A stretch of 37,271 bases of DNA from contig CAMVLW010000014.1 of the NCBI GenBank assembly GCA_947168445.1, positions 1 through 37,271 on the forward strand, written 5' to 3'. The position numbers and the translations under genes are program-made. This document shows positions 1 to 7,500 of this stretch, one piece after another. The notes under the pieces are model-generated. The model had not been told where the DNA came from and did not search any database. It saw nothing but the letters and a program-made list of their open reading frames with translations. Source of the DNA: an uncultured Clostridia bacterium. GTDB taxonomy: Bacteria > Bacillota > Clostridia > Oscillospirales > Acutalibacteraceae. The number at the start of each line of letters is the position of its first letter. Within the stretch, counting starts at the first letter, position 1.

Positions 1-64
1 TCGTGAAACAAACATATAAAAATAAATCTTACCGTCATTCCCGCGTTCTGACGCGGCTCAGCCG

Positions 65-1327
65 CTACTGTTTTTCAATGTTTGCCGTTCGTGATATTGA
101 CAGAACAATGCCCATTTGCGCGAGCAGCATAATCAGCGACGAGCCGCCGTAGCTGAAGAACGGCAGGCTGATACCCGTGTTGGGCAGCCAGTCGGTGATA
201 ACTAAGATATTGAGCACCACCTGAACGCCGATTTGCGAGGTGAGTCCGATGCCCAAAAGCTTGCCGAATTTATCCTTTGCGCGCAGCGACAGGGTGATGC
301 CGCGCCAAATCAGCAGCGCGAAAATCAGGAGGATAATCGCCGCGCCGATTAAGCCCAGCTCCTCCACGACAATCGCAAAAATGAAGTCGTTCTGCGGTTC
401 GGGAAGGTAGAGGAACTTTTGGCGGGACTGTCCGAGTCCCAAGCCCCACAAGCCGCCGGAGCCGATGGCGTAGAGCGAGTTGCGCGTCTGCCAGGTGGAA
501 TCCCACAAATCGGTGCCGCGTTCGGCGGAAAGCGCCTGTCCCCAGCCGTCCATACGGCTCATGGCGTAGGACAAGCCGCCCGTGACCGCCAAGCCGAGAA
601 TGATAATGCCCAGCGCAATCGCGGCAATTGCCAGATATTTTGTTTTCATGCCGCCGATATACAGCATAATGACCGTCAGCACGCCGATAATAACAATACC
701 CGAATAGTGCGGCTCCAAAAACAGCAGAAACGCAATGGAGCCAAACACAACAAGACCCGGCAAAACGCTGAATTTCGGCAGCTGCATTTTGTTGTAATAC
801 TTGCTCGCCCAGTGCGCGAAGAACAGGACAACCGCGAATTTTGCGATTTCCGAGGGCTGAATGTTAAAAATACCCAGCGGAATCCAGCGCTTTACGCCGC
901 CGTCGCCCGACGGCAGAACCAGCACGACCAATAGCGCCAGATACGCAAAGCCCAAGACAAACGGCGCGATTTTATGCAGCTTGTTGTAGTTGAAGAAGGA
1001 CATGACCGCCATTGCCACTAAGCCGAGCACGATAAACAAAATCTGGCGCTGGAGATAGTGGTAGCTGTTGCCCGTTGTATAATAGGAAAACGCATAGCTT
1101 GCCGAGAACATCATGATGGTGCCGATAATCAGCAGCAGCAAAATAATCAGGCAAAACGGCAGGTCGATACCCATGCCGATAGAAAACAGCTTTGCGTTTT
1201 TCATTTTGCGCTGACGCGGACGGCGGACAAACAGCTTTTCCTTTTTCGCCTGCTGCCGCTCGCGGTACTCGTCGTCATAAATACGGTTGACGTCGCCGCG
1301 CAGAATTACTCGTTTGTTAGGAGCCAA
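65..1327 (-). CDS. ftsW: FtsW-type SEDS peptidoglycan glycosyltransferase
   Basis: Membrane protein of 420 aa that polymerises lipid II into septal glycan strands together with a class B PBP. The sequence shows about ten hydrophobic segments, the SEDS signature RWIPLGIFNIQPSE (about residues 147-160) and the PEPQNDFIFAIVVEELG loop near residue 314, where the family's catalytic Asp lies. The reading frame is open upstream to 1405, but that extension translates a tandem repeat. I chose the TTG at 1327 because AGAGGGG sits 7 nt before it. It is last in the division cluster, 78 bp after mraY. The repeat and a hairpin fill that gap. RodA and SpoVE are close paralogues; position next to mraY and the PBP favours FtsW/SpoVE. 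Confidence 0.9.
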   Translation of the reverse strand: MAPNKRVILRGDVNRIYDDEYRERQQAKKEKLFVRRPRQRKMKNAKLFSIGMGIDLPFCLIILLLLIIGTIMMFSASYAFSYYTTGNSYHYLQRQILFIVLGLVAMAVMSFFNYNKLHKIAPFVLGFAYLALLVVLVLPSGDGGVKRWIPLGIFNIQPSEIAKFAVVLFFAHWASKYYNKMQLPKFSVLPGLVVFGSIAFLLFLEPHYSGIVIIGVLTVIMLYIGGMKTKYLAIAAIALGIIILGLAVTGGLSYAMSRMDGWGQALSAERGTDLWDSTWQTRNSLYAIGSGGLWGLGLGQSRQKFLYLPEPQNDFIFAIVVEELGLIGAAIILLIFALLIWRGITLSLRAKDKFGKLLGIGLTSQIGVQVVLNILVITDWLPNTGISLPFFSYGGSSLIMLLAQMGIVLSISRTANIEKQ

Positions 1328-1349
1328 ATATAACACCCCTCTGTTTATC

Positions 1350-1377
1350 AATGAATAATGAATGATGAATGATGAAT
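1350..1377. repeat. Heptamer tandem repeat, locus A (AATGAAT/GATGAAT x4)
   Basis: Four perfect 7-bp units, AATGAAT twice then GATGAAT twice, lie between mraY and ftsW. They adjoin a GC-rich hairpin at 1386-1400 (GCGGGC, TCT loop, GCCCGC). On the minus strand the order is hairpin then heptamers, and the hairpin plus its flank is nearly the same as at locus B (11253-11310). Confidence 0.9.
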
Positions 1378-1385
1378 CGTGAAGG

Positions 1386-1400
1386 GCGGGCTCTGCCCGC
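1386..1400. other. GC-rich hairpin linked to heptamer repeat A
   Basis: A 6-bp perfect inverted repeat, GCGGGC/GCCCGC, has a 3-nt loop. The same hairpin with one loop change occurs at 11253-11267, again next to a 7-bp repeat, so the two form a composite element. It lies just downstream of the mraY stop codon and could act as a weak terminator or an mRNA processing site. Confidence 0.6.
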
Positions 1401-1405
1401 ACCAA

Positions 1406-2449
1406 TCAATAAATCGGGAATTTGACGCCGAAGCTGACCAAGAGGAAGGAAATGACGCCGAACACGGCGGTAACGGCGCTGAACACCGCGACGATTTTCA
1501 CTTCGCTCCAGCCGCACATTTCAAAATGATGGTGAATGGGGCTCATCTTAAACAATCTTTTGCCGTGGGTCAGCTTGAAATAGCCGACCTGCAAAATCAC
1601 CGAGAACATCTCGCAGAGGTAGACGATACCCAGCGGGAGCAGAAGAATCGGCATTTTGACCGCAAACGCCAGCGCGCACACCATTCCGCCGAGGAAAAGC
1701 GAGCCGGTGTCGCCCATGAACACCTTTGCGGGATGGAAGTTCCACACCAAAAAGCCGAGGCACGCGCCCGCAACCGCCGCGCTGAACGCGGTGATGCCGA
1801 GACAATAAAGCGCGCTGCCAATCAGCATAAACGCAACCGCCACAAAGAAGGTGATGGAGCCGTCAAGACCGTCAACGCCGTCGGTGAGGTTGACTGCGTT
1901 GACAATGCCGACAATCACAACGGCGGAGATAATGTAATAGAAGAAGCCGAGGTCAACCTTGCCCACAAAGGGAATGACAGTTTCGGTGCCGCAGCCCGAA
2001 AGCGCCAGCACAAGCAGATAAACCGCCGCCACCGCAAACTGGGCAATCAGCTTTTGAATGGCGGTCAAGCCAAGGTTGCGCTTTTTGACAACCTTGGTGT
2101 AGTCGTCAACAAAGCCGATAATGCCGTTGGCAAGCGCCAGTCCGAGACCGGCGAAGATATAGATTGCCTCCTTGCCGACGTCGGCACGGTAGGTTTCGAT
2201 AAACTCGGCGCCTGTGAACAGATACACAAGCGTGCTGACGAGCGTTACAAAGGTAATCGCGACAATAAACATAATGCCGCCCATCACGGGAGTGCCCTGT
2301 TTTTCCTTGTGCCATTTGGGACCGTCCTCAAGAATTGTCTGTCCGAAATGGAGCTTGTGCAGGTACGGAATCAAAAACTTTCCGACCACCGCCGAAATGG
2401 CAAAAGCCAAAATCGCCGCGCAAAATGTCCATATGCCGTAAACTACCAT
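1406..2449 (-). CDS. mraY: Phospho-N-acetylmuramoyl-pentapeptide transferase
   Basis: Polytopic membrane enzyme (347 aa) that moves phospho-MurNAc-pentapeptide from UDP to undecaprenyl phosphate to make lipid I. Family hallmarks are all visible: the DDYTK motif (residues 115-119), NLTDGVDGLDG (187-197), MGDTGS, and the C-terminal HHHFE motif. The frame continues upstream to a TTG at 2491, but ATG at 2449 is preceded by GGAAAGGAA at good spacing and gives a standard N-terminus. It lies between the PBP gene and ftsW, where murE/murF and murD often sit in other genomes. A 107-bp gap with two small hairpins separates it from the PBP gene. Confidence 0.96.
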   Translation of the reverse strand: MVVYGIWTFCAAILAFAISAVVGKFLIPYLHKLHFGQTILEDGPKWHKEKQGTPVMGGIMFIVAITFVTLVSTLVYLFTGAEFIETYRADVGKEAIYIFAGLGLALANGIIGFVDDYTKVVKKRNLGLTAIQKLIAQFAVAAVYLLVLALSGCGTETVIPFVGKVDLGFFYYIISAVVIVGIVNAVNLTDGVDGLDGSITFFVAVAFMLIGSALYCLGITAFSAAVAGACLGFLVWNFHPAKVFMGDTGSLFLGGMVCALAFAVKMPILLLPLGIVYLCEMFSVILQVGYFKLTHGKRLFKMSPIHHHFEMCGWSEVKIVAVFSAVTAVFGVISFLLVSFGVKFPIY

Positions 2450-2521
2450 TTTTACCGTTCCTTTCCGTATATAACATGATTTGCCGCGCAAATCAATTCA
2501 TGTGCGAAACGCACCATTCAT

Positions 2522-2547
2522 GGCAAAGCCGATTCCGGCGGTTTGCC
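2522..2547. other. Hairpin in the PBP-mraY gap
   Basis: An inverted repeat GGCAAA/TTTGCC with an inner CCG/CGG pairing lies in the gap, and a smaller perfect one (GTGCG, AAA, CGCAC) lies at 2502-2514. Neither has a T-run on the minus strand, so termination is unlikely. An mRNA processing or stability role is possible. Confidence 0.35.
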
Positions 2548-2556
2548 GTCCGTTCA

Positions 2557-4845
2557 TCAATCCGCAAAGCCCGCGTCTGTGTTAGCCGAGAAGGTCAGCG
2601 TAATCACCGTGCCGGGCGGAACGGATTCGCCTTCCTTTATATCCTGCGCCGTGCAGGTGCCGCCCGCGCTGACCGCTCCCTTGAAGCTGACGTTGAGTCC
2701 GTAGTCGCTCGCGACGGCGTTTGCTTCCGAAGCGAGGTAATTGAGGAAGCTCGGCACCATCACGGTGTCGGTCTTGCTCGCCTCGTCGGTGTAGAGCACA
2801 ATGCTGCCGCCCTTTGACACCTTGGACGAAACGGCGGGAATCTGCTGAATAACCTTGCTGCCCTCGCCCTTGATGACGGCGGTGAAGCCGTCCGCTTCAA
2901 CCTTTGAAACCGCCTCGGCGGTGGAAAGACCGGTGTAATCGCCCGCGGAGGTGTCGAGATACTGCATATCCTCCTCGGAATAATCGGTCTTGATTTCGAG
3001 ATACGGCAGCACCTCGGTCATGATGTTGATGAACACCGGGGAGGCGACCTGCGAGCCGTAGTAAGCGCCGCCGGAGGGAGTGTCGAAGAACACGAGCATG
3101 GCAATCTGCGGGTCGTCCGCCGGAGCGTAGCCGCAGCAGGACGCGATGTAGTCCTCCTCAAAGGTACTCTGCTTTTTCACAACGCCGATTTTCTCGGAGG
3201 TACCTGTCTTGCCCGCGACCTTGTAGCCCGCGACATAGCCTGCCGTTGCGCCCGCTGTTTCGGTGTTGTAGCCGAGATAGGAATTCATTTTGTCGGAGGT
3301 CGCCTTGGAGATGACCTGCCGCTTCACCTTTTTCTCAACGTTCTTGATTACGTTGCCCTTGGAATCGGTGATTTTGCTCACGACATAGGGCTGCAGCACA
3401 TAGCCGCCGTTGGCAACCGCCGAGCAGGCGGTAATCATCTGAATCGGGGTGATGCCGAAGTTCTGTCCGAAGGAAGCAACCGCAAAGTCAACGGTGCTCA
3501 TGTCGCCCTCTGCCCAGAACATATCGTCTGATTCACCGGGCAGGTCAATGCCGGATTTGTCGGCAAAGCCGAAGCCGGTGTAGTAATCGCGGAATTTTTG
3601 CAGACCGACCAGCTGACCAATCTGAATAAACGCCGGGTTGCAGGAGTTGCAAATGGCTTCCACAAAGGTCTGCGTTCCGTGACCGCCCAGCGCGTGACAG
3701 TGGATTTCCTTATCCTCAATCGTCATGGAGCCGCCGCACGTAAAGGTGCTGTTTTCCGTGACCTTACCTTCCTCAAGCGCCATGGAAGCGGTGCACATTT
3801 TGAATACCGAACCGGGCATGTAGGTGTCGGCAACCGCCTTGTTACGCCACATTGCCGAGAGTGCCTCGCCCTCAGCCTGCGCCTGCTCTTTTTCGGGGAG
3901 CGCGTCAATTTTTTCCTGTTCCGCTGTCGGGAGCGTGTAAGGATGGTTGAGGTCGTAGCCCGGAGAAACGACCATTGCCTTGATCGCGCCGGTGTTCACG
4001 TCCATCGCGATACACACGCCGCGGTTGAGAACATTGTTGTCGGCAACGCCCTGCGCCATGTACTTTTCGCAGATTGCCTGCACGTTCGAGTCGAGCGTGA
4101 GATAGAGGTTGTCGCCGTCCTTAGAGGCGATATTCTGCTCATAGGCAAACGGCATATCGGTTCCGCGCGCGTCCTGTGCGGTGACGATTCTGCCGGGCGT
4201 GCCCGCGAGATAATCGTCATACTGCACCTCGATTCCCTCCAAGCCCTGTTCGTCTGCGCCGGCAAAGCCGATAACGCAGGAGGCGAGTTCGTTGTGGGGA
4301 TAATAGCGCTTGTAGTCGTCGAGCAGGGTGATAACCGCGCCGCAGTCGTAGTCCTCGGACAAGCGATTCATCAGTTCAAGCACCTTGTCGCGCTCGGCAA
4401 CCTCGATTTTGCGCTTGACAACCGAGTAGTAGCTTTTTTGCTTGGTTTTTTCAAGCACGTTTTCGTATTCCAGTCCGAGAATTTCGGACAGACCGCGCGC
4501 GGCAGCCTCGCGCTGCTCGTCGGTCTTGAAGTTAATCGGCGCCATGACCACCTGCCACACGGAAGCGCTTTCGGCAAGCACGTTGCCGTTGGCGTCAAAA
4601 ATCGTGCCGCGCTTGGCGGTCAGGGTGGTGTCGGCAAGCTGCTGTCCGACGGCGCGCTCCTGAAGCTCTCCGCCCTGAACAAGCGTGAGAATGGCGAGCC
4701 TTGCGAGCACCGCGCCGAAGCCGATTACCAGAATTAAAATGATTAATATGGTTGAGCGCTGCCAGAGCCGCTGATTCGGTCCCTTTTTCGCGCGCTTTTT
4801 TGTTGTTTGCGCAGGTTTTTTGATTGGTTTTTTGTCTTTATCCAA
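2557..4845 (-). CDS. Class B penicillin-binding protein with two PASTA domains (SpoVD/FtsI type)
   Basis: Transpeptidase of 762 aa that cross-links peptidoglycan at the division or spore septum. Domains in order: basic cytoplasmic tail, one membrane segment (about residues 31-56), PBP dimerisation domain, transpeptidase with SVFK (346-349), SCN (401-403) and KTGT (546-549), and two C-terminal PASTA domains from about residue 625 to the end. The start is a TTG at 4845 with AGGAG upstream; no better start is visible. The PASTA repeats suggest sensing of uncross-linked muropeptide. The gene has its own promoter at 4923-4951 and is the SEDS partner of ftsW. SpoVD and PBP2/FtsI cannot be told apart from sequence alone. 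Confidence 0.93.
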   Translation of the reverse strand: MDKDKKPIKKPAQTTKKRAKKGPNQRLWQRSTILIILILVIGFGAVLARLAILTLVQGGELQERAVGQQLADTTLTAKRGTIFDANGNVLAESASVWQVVMAPINFKTDEQREAAARGLSEILGLEYENVLEKTKQKSYYSVVKRKIEVAERDKVLELMNRLSEDYDCGAVITLLDDYKRYYPHNELASCVIGFAGADEQGLEGIEVQYDDYLAGTPGRIVTAQDARGTDMPFAYEQNIASKDGDNLYLTLDSNVQAICEKYMAQGVADNNVLNRGVCIAMDVNTGAIKAMVVSPGYDLNHPYTLPTAEQEKIDALPEKEQAQAEGEALSAMWRNKAVADTYMPGSVFKMCTASMALEEGKVTENSTFTCGGSMTIEDKEIHCHALGGHGTQTFVEAICNSCNPAFIQIGQLVGLQKFRDYYTGFGFADKSGIDLPGESDDMFWAEGDMSTVDFAVASFGQNFGITPIQMITACSAVANGGYVLQPYVVSKITDSKGNVIKNVEKKVKRQVISKATSDKMNSYLGYNTETAGATAGYVAGYKVAGKTGTSEKIGVVKKQSTFEEDYIASCCGYAPADDPQIAMLVFFDTPSGGAYYGSQVASPVFINIMTEVLPYLEIKTDYSEEDMQYLDTSAGDYTGLSTAEAVSKVEADGFTAVIKGEGSKVIQQIPAVSSKVSKGGSIVLYTDEASKTDTVMVPSFLNYLASEANAVASDYGLNVSFKGAVSAGGTCTAQDIKEGESVPPGTVITLTFSANTDAGFAD

Positions 4846-4922
4846 ATAACCCTCTCCTCTGCCTTTTAATTGCTGTGTTTCACCGGGCAGCTGCCGCCCG
4901 CACTTTTCCTTTTAACCTTTTT

Positions 4923-4951
4923 ATTATAACAGATTATCCGCCGGTTTTCAA
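4923..4951 (-). promoter_or_regulatory. SigA-type promoter for PBP-mraY-ftsW
   Basis: On the minus strand, TTGAAA (4946-4951) and TATAAT (4923-4928) are separated by exactly 17 bp. It lies downstream of the ftsL terminator, so the last three genes of the cluster can be transcribed independently. Confidence 0.75.
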
Positions 4952-4997
4952 TTGTTTTGCGGTTTTTTCAGAAAAACATCAAAAACCTTTTCCAGTC

Positions 4998-5027
4998 GAA
5001 AAAAGAGTCAAGACACAGTCTTAACTC
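4998..5027 (-). terminator. Rho-independent terminator after the ftsL-like gene
   Basis: On the minus strand, GAGTTAAGAC and GTCTTGACTC form a 10-bp stem with one G-U pair and a 3-nt loop, followed by a run of T. It ends the mraZ-rsmH-ftsL segment before the PBP promoter. Confidence 0.8.
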
Positions 5028-5067
5028 TCATTCCTTTTTATTCAAATATATTAAATTGCGATGAAGG

Positions 5068-5616
5068 TTATGACCAGAGATTTGATAAAGATTCAAAGAA
5101 CTGCGTAAAGATGTTGCTGTCCTGATGGGCGGAAACCTCCGCCTTGTCGCCGCTTTCGAGTGCGACAAACTCCTTTTGGGCGTTGGATGCCTTGGTCATT
5201 CCGAGCACCTCTGTGGCGTACTTTTCGATTTCCGCGTTGGAGAGGGTGGATTCAACCTTCATTTGATTTTGTATGTATATGCTCTCTGTATTGGCGAGCG
5301 TGTGCTCTGCCGTGATGATTTCTTGGTTGAGCTCGGTGAGCTGAACCTGTCCGACGATGATAACGCCGATAACAAAAGTGACGATTGCCGCGGAAACGCC
5401 ACCCAAAATCAGCTTGAGCGGGTTATGCTTGCGGCGGCGGATTTTGTCAAGCTCCTCCTGCGGGAGAGTGACGACCTTGCCGCGCGTATTCTTTTTTTTG
5501 CGCGTTTTGCGCTGCGGTTCTTCGTCCGCGCGTCGTTTCGGTGCCGTTGCGGTATCATTCAGCTCCTCGTCAAAGAGGTCTAAATCATACGCGGCGTTTT
5601 GATGAGTATATGCCAT
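5068..5616 (-). CDS. ftsL: FtsL/DivIC-like septum protein
   Basis: Bitopic protein of 182 aa in the usual ftsL position between rsmH and the PBP gene. It has a long, very basic cytoplasmic N-terminus (RRKHNPLK just before the membrane), one transmembrane segment around residues 74-94, then an extracytoplasmic coiled-coil-like stretch ending in the EKYATEVLGM motif typical of FtsL/DivIC. FtsL links DivIB/DivIC to the FtsW-PBP pair. Sequence conservation in this family is weak, so the call leans on topology and position. Two starts are possible: ATG at 5616 (AAGGTG, 6-nt spacing) or GTG at 5625 (GGAAAGG, 6-nt spacing). I favour ATG. Confidence 0.8.
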   Translation of the reverse strand: MAYTHQNAAYDLDLFDEELNDTATAPKRRADEEPQRKTRKKKNTRGKVVTLPQEELDKIRRRKHNPLKLILGGVSAAIVTFVIGVIIVGQVQLTELNQEIITAEHTLANTESIYIQNQMKVESTLSNAEIEKYATEVLGMTKASNAQKEFVALESGDKAEVSAHQDSNIFTQFFESLSNLWS

Positions 5617-5869
5617 ATTGTGCACCTTGTGCCTTTCCTTCCAATCGATTTATCGAAAAATTTTCATAAAACACACTTTGCCGTGCTTCATATTTCTATA
5701 AAGCAAAAAAGTTTCAAACTTTTAACAATTTGTTTTCCACAGGAATACCCATTTTAAGGGCATTTCACAAGAAAACCGACATAAAATCATATATTTTGTG
5801 ATTACAAATCTTTAAAACACAATCTCTGGTGTTGTAATATTCTTTACAACTTTGTTATAATTTTACTAC

Positions 5870-5904
5870 AATTCCGGGCTTTTGTCCATACCCAAAGCGG
5901 AATT
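5870..5904. other. Hairpin just after rsmH, with a T-run on the plus strand
   Basis: AATTCCGGGCTTT and AAAGCGGAATT form an imperfect stem. On the plus strand a T7 run follows, so it looks like a plus-strand terminator. On the minus strand it directly follows the rsmH stop but lacks a T tract. The rest of the 291-bp rsmH-ftsL gap is AT-rich. No convincing minus-strand promoter for ftsL is visible in it. Confidence 0.4.
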
Positions 5905-5907
5905 TTT

Positions 5908-6831
5908 TTAAATTTTTTCGCAAATTCTCAACTTTGCACTTCTTGCTCTGGGGTTATGAAGCAATTCTGTTTCATTTGCACAAACCGGTTTTTTGTGCAC
6001 CAAACGCGCCTTCGGCTTGTTTCCGCACACGCAGACAGGGAAATCCTTGGGGCATGTGCAGCCCTGACACCAGCCCGCCATTTTTTGCTTGACAAGCCTG
6101 TCCTCCAGCGAGTGAAAGGTGATAACCGCCAGCCTTCCGCCCGTTCCGAGCAGCGAAAAAGCGTCGTCCAAGCCGCGCGAGAGCACGTTGAGCTCGTCGT
6201 TGACCGCAATGCGGATTGCCTGAAAGGTCTTGCGCGCGGGGTGTCCGTCGCGGCGCACCTTTTGCGGCACGTTTGCCTTGACAATCTCCGCCAGCTGAAG
6301 CGTGGTGGTAACGGGAGCCTGCTCGCGGGCAACGACAATGCCCTTGGCAATGGAGCCCGCATAGCGTTCCTCGCCGTATTCGCTGATGATTTTGCGCAGT
6401 TCCTCAAACGGCAGCGTGTTCACCAGCTCCTCGGCGGTGACGCCGCTCTGACTCATGCGCATATCCAGCGGCGCGTCCTCGTGAAAGGAAAACCCCCGCG
6501 AAGGGGTGTCAAGCTGGTGGGAAGAAACGCCGATGTCGAGCAAAACGCCGTCTACCCTGCCCACACCGCGCAGCTGAAGCAAATCCTTCATGTTGCCGAA
6601 GTTGCCGCAGACAATGATGGCGTTTTCGTTCTTCTTGAATTTTTGGGTCAGCACCGAAATCGCGTCGGGATCCTGATCAACACAAATCAGCTTGCCGGTT
6701 GTCAGGCGCTTCAAAATAGCGCTGCTGTGACCCCCGCCTCCCGCGGTTCCGTCTACATAAATGCCGTTTTCTCTGATATTCAGCCCTTCGATGGTCTCAT
6801 TCAGGAGAACGGGAATGTGGGAAAATTCCAT
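5908..6831 (-). CDS. rsmH: 16S rRNA (cytosine-1402-N4)-methyltransferase
   Basis: Cytosolic SAM-dependent enzyme (307 aa) that methylates C1402 of 16S rRNA, formerly MraW. Visible motifs are HIPVLLNETIEGL at the N-terminus, YVDGTAGGGGHS (SAM binding), the acidic DQDPDA, LLDIGVSSHQLD, RGFSFHEDAPLDMRM, and VITFHSLEDRLVK near the C-terminus. Length is normal for the family. ATG at 6831 follows GGAGGCGG, and the gene starts 9 bp after mraZ, so the two are co-transcribed and probably translationally coupled. Confidence 0.96.
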   Translation of the reverse strand: MEFSHIPVLLNETIEGLNIRENGIYVDGTAGGGGHSSAILKRLTTGKLICVDQDPDAISVLTQKFKKNENAIIVCGNFGNMKDLLQLRGVGRVDGVLLDIGVSSHQLDTPSRGFSFHEDAPLDMRMSQSGVTAEELVNTLPFEELRKIISEYGEERYAGSIAKGIVVAREQAPVTTTLQLAEIVKANVPQKVRRDGHPARKTFQAIRIAVNDELNVLSRGLDDAFSLLGTGGRLAVITFHSLEDRLVKQKMAGWCQGCTCPKDFPVCVCGNKPKARLVHKKPVCANETELLHNPRARSAKLRICEKI

Positions 6832-6840
6832 GTCCGCCTC

Positions 6841-7260
6841 CTAGAGCCTGAGCATATCAAGCGCTTCGTCCAGCACATCGCTGAGGGACGCGGTGAACGC
6901 CTTGTACTTCTCAAAATTCCAGATTTCAATACACTTATTCATACCGATGACAACGGCGTCGTTCTCAATTCCCGCAAGCTCGCGCAGGGTTTGGGGAAGC
7001 TGAATTCTGCCGGAGGCGTTCGGGGTAACCTCCACGGCGGTTGCGGTAAAGGCGTATTGCAGCGCAAAAACCTTGTTGGCGGGCAGTTCCATGATTTTTT
7101 CGTTGATTTCATTAAAACGCTCGGCGGTCATTACCTGAATACAGTCGGTTTTGAAGCCCTTCGCCACATAAAAGCTTTCGCCCAGCGCCTCGCGAAATTT
7201 AGCGGGCAACACAATTCTGCCCTTGCTGTCGACCGAATGAGTTGACATTCCGGAAAACAT
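6841..7260 (-). CDS. mraZ: MraZ transcriptional regulator of the division cluster
   Basis: DNA-binding protein of 139 aa with two AbrB-like (SpoVT-fold) half domains. The duplicated signature appears as DSKGRIVLP near the N-terminus and NASGRIQLP in the second half. In other bacteria MraZ binds direct repeats in its own promoter and represses the cluster. The frame is open upstream to 7329, but ATG at 7260 follows AGGAGGCGGG and matches the family N-terminus (MFSGMSTHSVDSKGR). GTGTC repeats at its promoter are probable targets. Confidence 0.95.
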   Translation of the reverse strand: MFSGMSTHSVDSKGRIVLPAKFREALGESFYVAKGFKTDCIQVMTAERFNEINEKIMELPANKVFALQYAFTATAVEVTPNASGRIQLPQTLRELAGIENDAVVIGMNKCIEIWNFEKYKAFTASLSDVLDEALDMLRL

Positions 7261-7314
7261 CTGCCCGCCTCCTGACACCTTTAGAATAAGTTCGGTGCCA
7301 TTTCGTTCATAAAA

Positions 7315-7339
7315 CACACAAAATGACACGAAATGACAC
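7315..7339 (-). promoter_or_regulatory. Candidate MraZ operator: GTGT repeats with 10-bp period
   Basis: On the minus strand GTGTC begins at 7339, GTGTC at 7329 and GTGTG at 7319, exactly one helical turn apart, just downstream of the -10 box. A further GGTGTC lies beside the mraZ Shine-Dalgarno (about 7278-7283). MraZ family proteins bind short direct repeats with a 10-bp step. Assigning these sites to this MraZ is an inference. Confidence 0.6.
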
Positions 7340-7350
7340 CATTTGAATTA

Positions 7351-7379
7351 ATTATATAATATAAAACCGAAAAAATCAA
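7351..7379 (-). promoter_or_regulatory. SigA-type promoter for mraZ-rsmH-ftsL
   Basis: TTGATT (7374-7379) and a perfect TATAAT (7351-7356) on the minus strand are separated by 17 bp. The transcript would start near 7344, so the GTGTC repeats fall in the first 30 nt of the transcribed region. Confidence 0.8.
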
Positions 7380-7449
7380 GGGGATTGTCATAATTTATTT
7401 AAAAATTTGCAATCATTTTCTGAATTTGTAATCTTTTATTCTTAAATAG

Positions 7450-7484
7450 AAAAAACGGGCAGAGGTTTGTTGCCTTCTGCCCGC
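7450..7484 (-). terminator. Terminator of the beta-helix protein gene
   Basis: CGGGCAGAAGG and CCTCTGCCCG form a strong stem on the minus strand, 17 bp beyond the stop codon, followed by a run of T. Confidence 0.85.
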
Positions 7485-7500
7485 TTTGGTTACGGTTTGT

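Noticed and set aside
1328..1405. N-terminal extension of FtsW
   Set aside because: It translates the heptamer repeat and hairpin. A TTG start with a good ribosome site lies at 1327.
1379..2479. 366-codon open frame on the plus strand
   Set aside because: It is antisense to mraY, low-complexity and His/Asn-rich, with no recognisable motif.
5956..7245. 429-codon open frame on the plus strand across rsmH and mraZ
   Set aside because: It is a shadow of two clear, well-conserved minus-strand genes.
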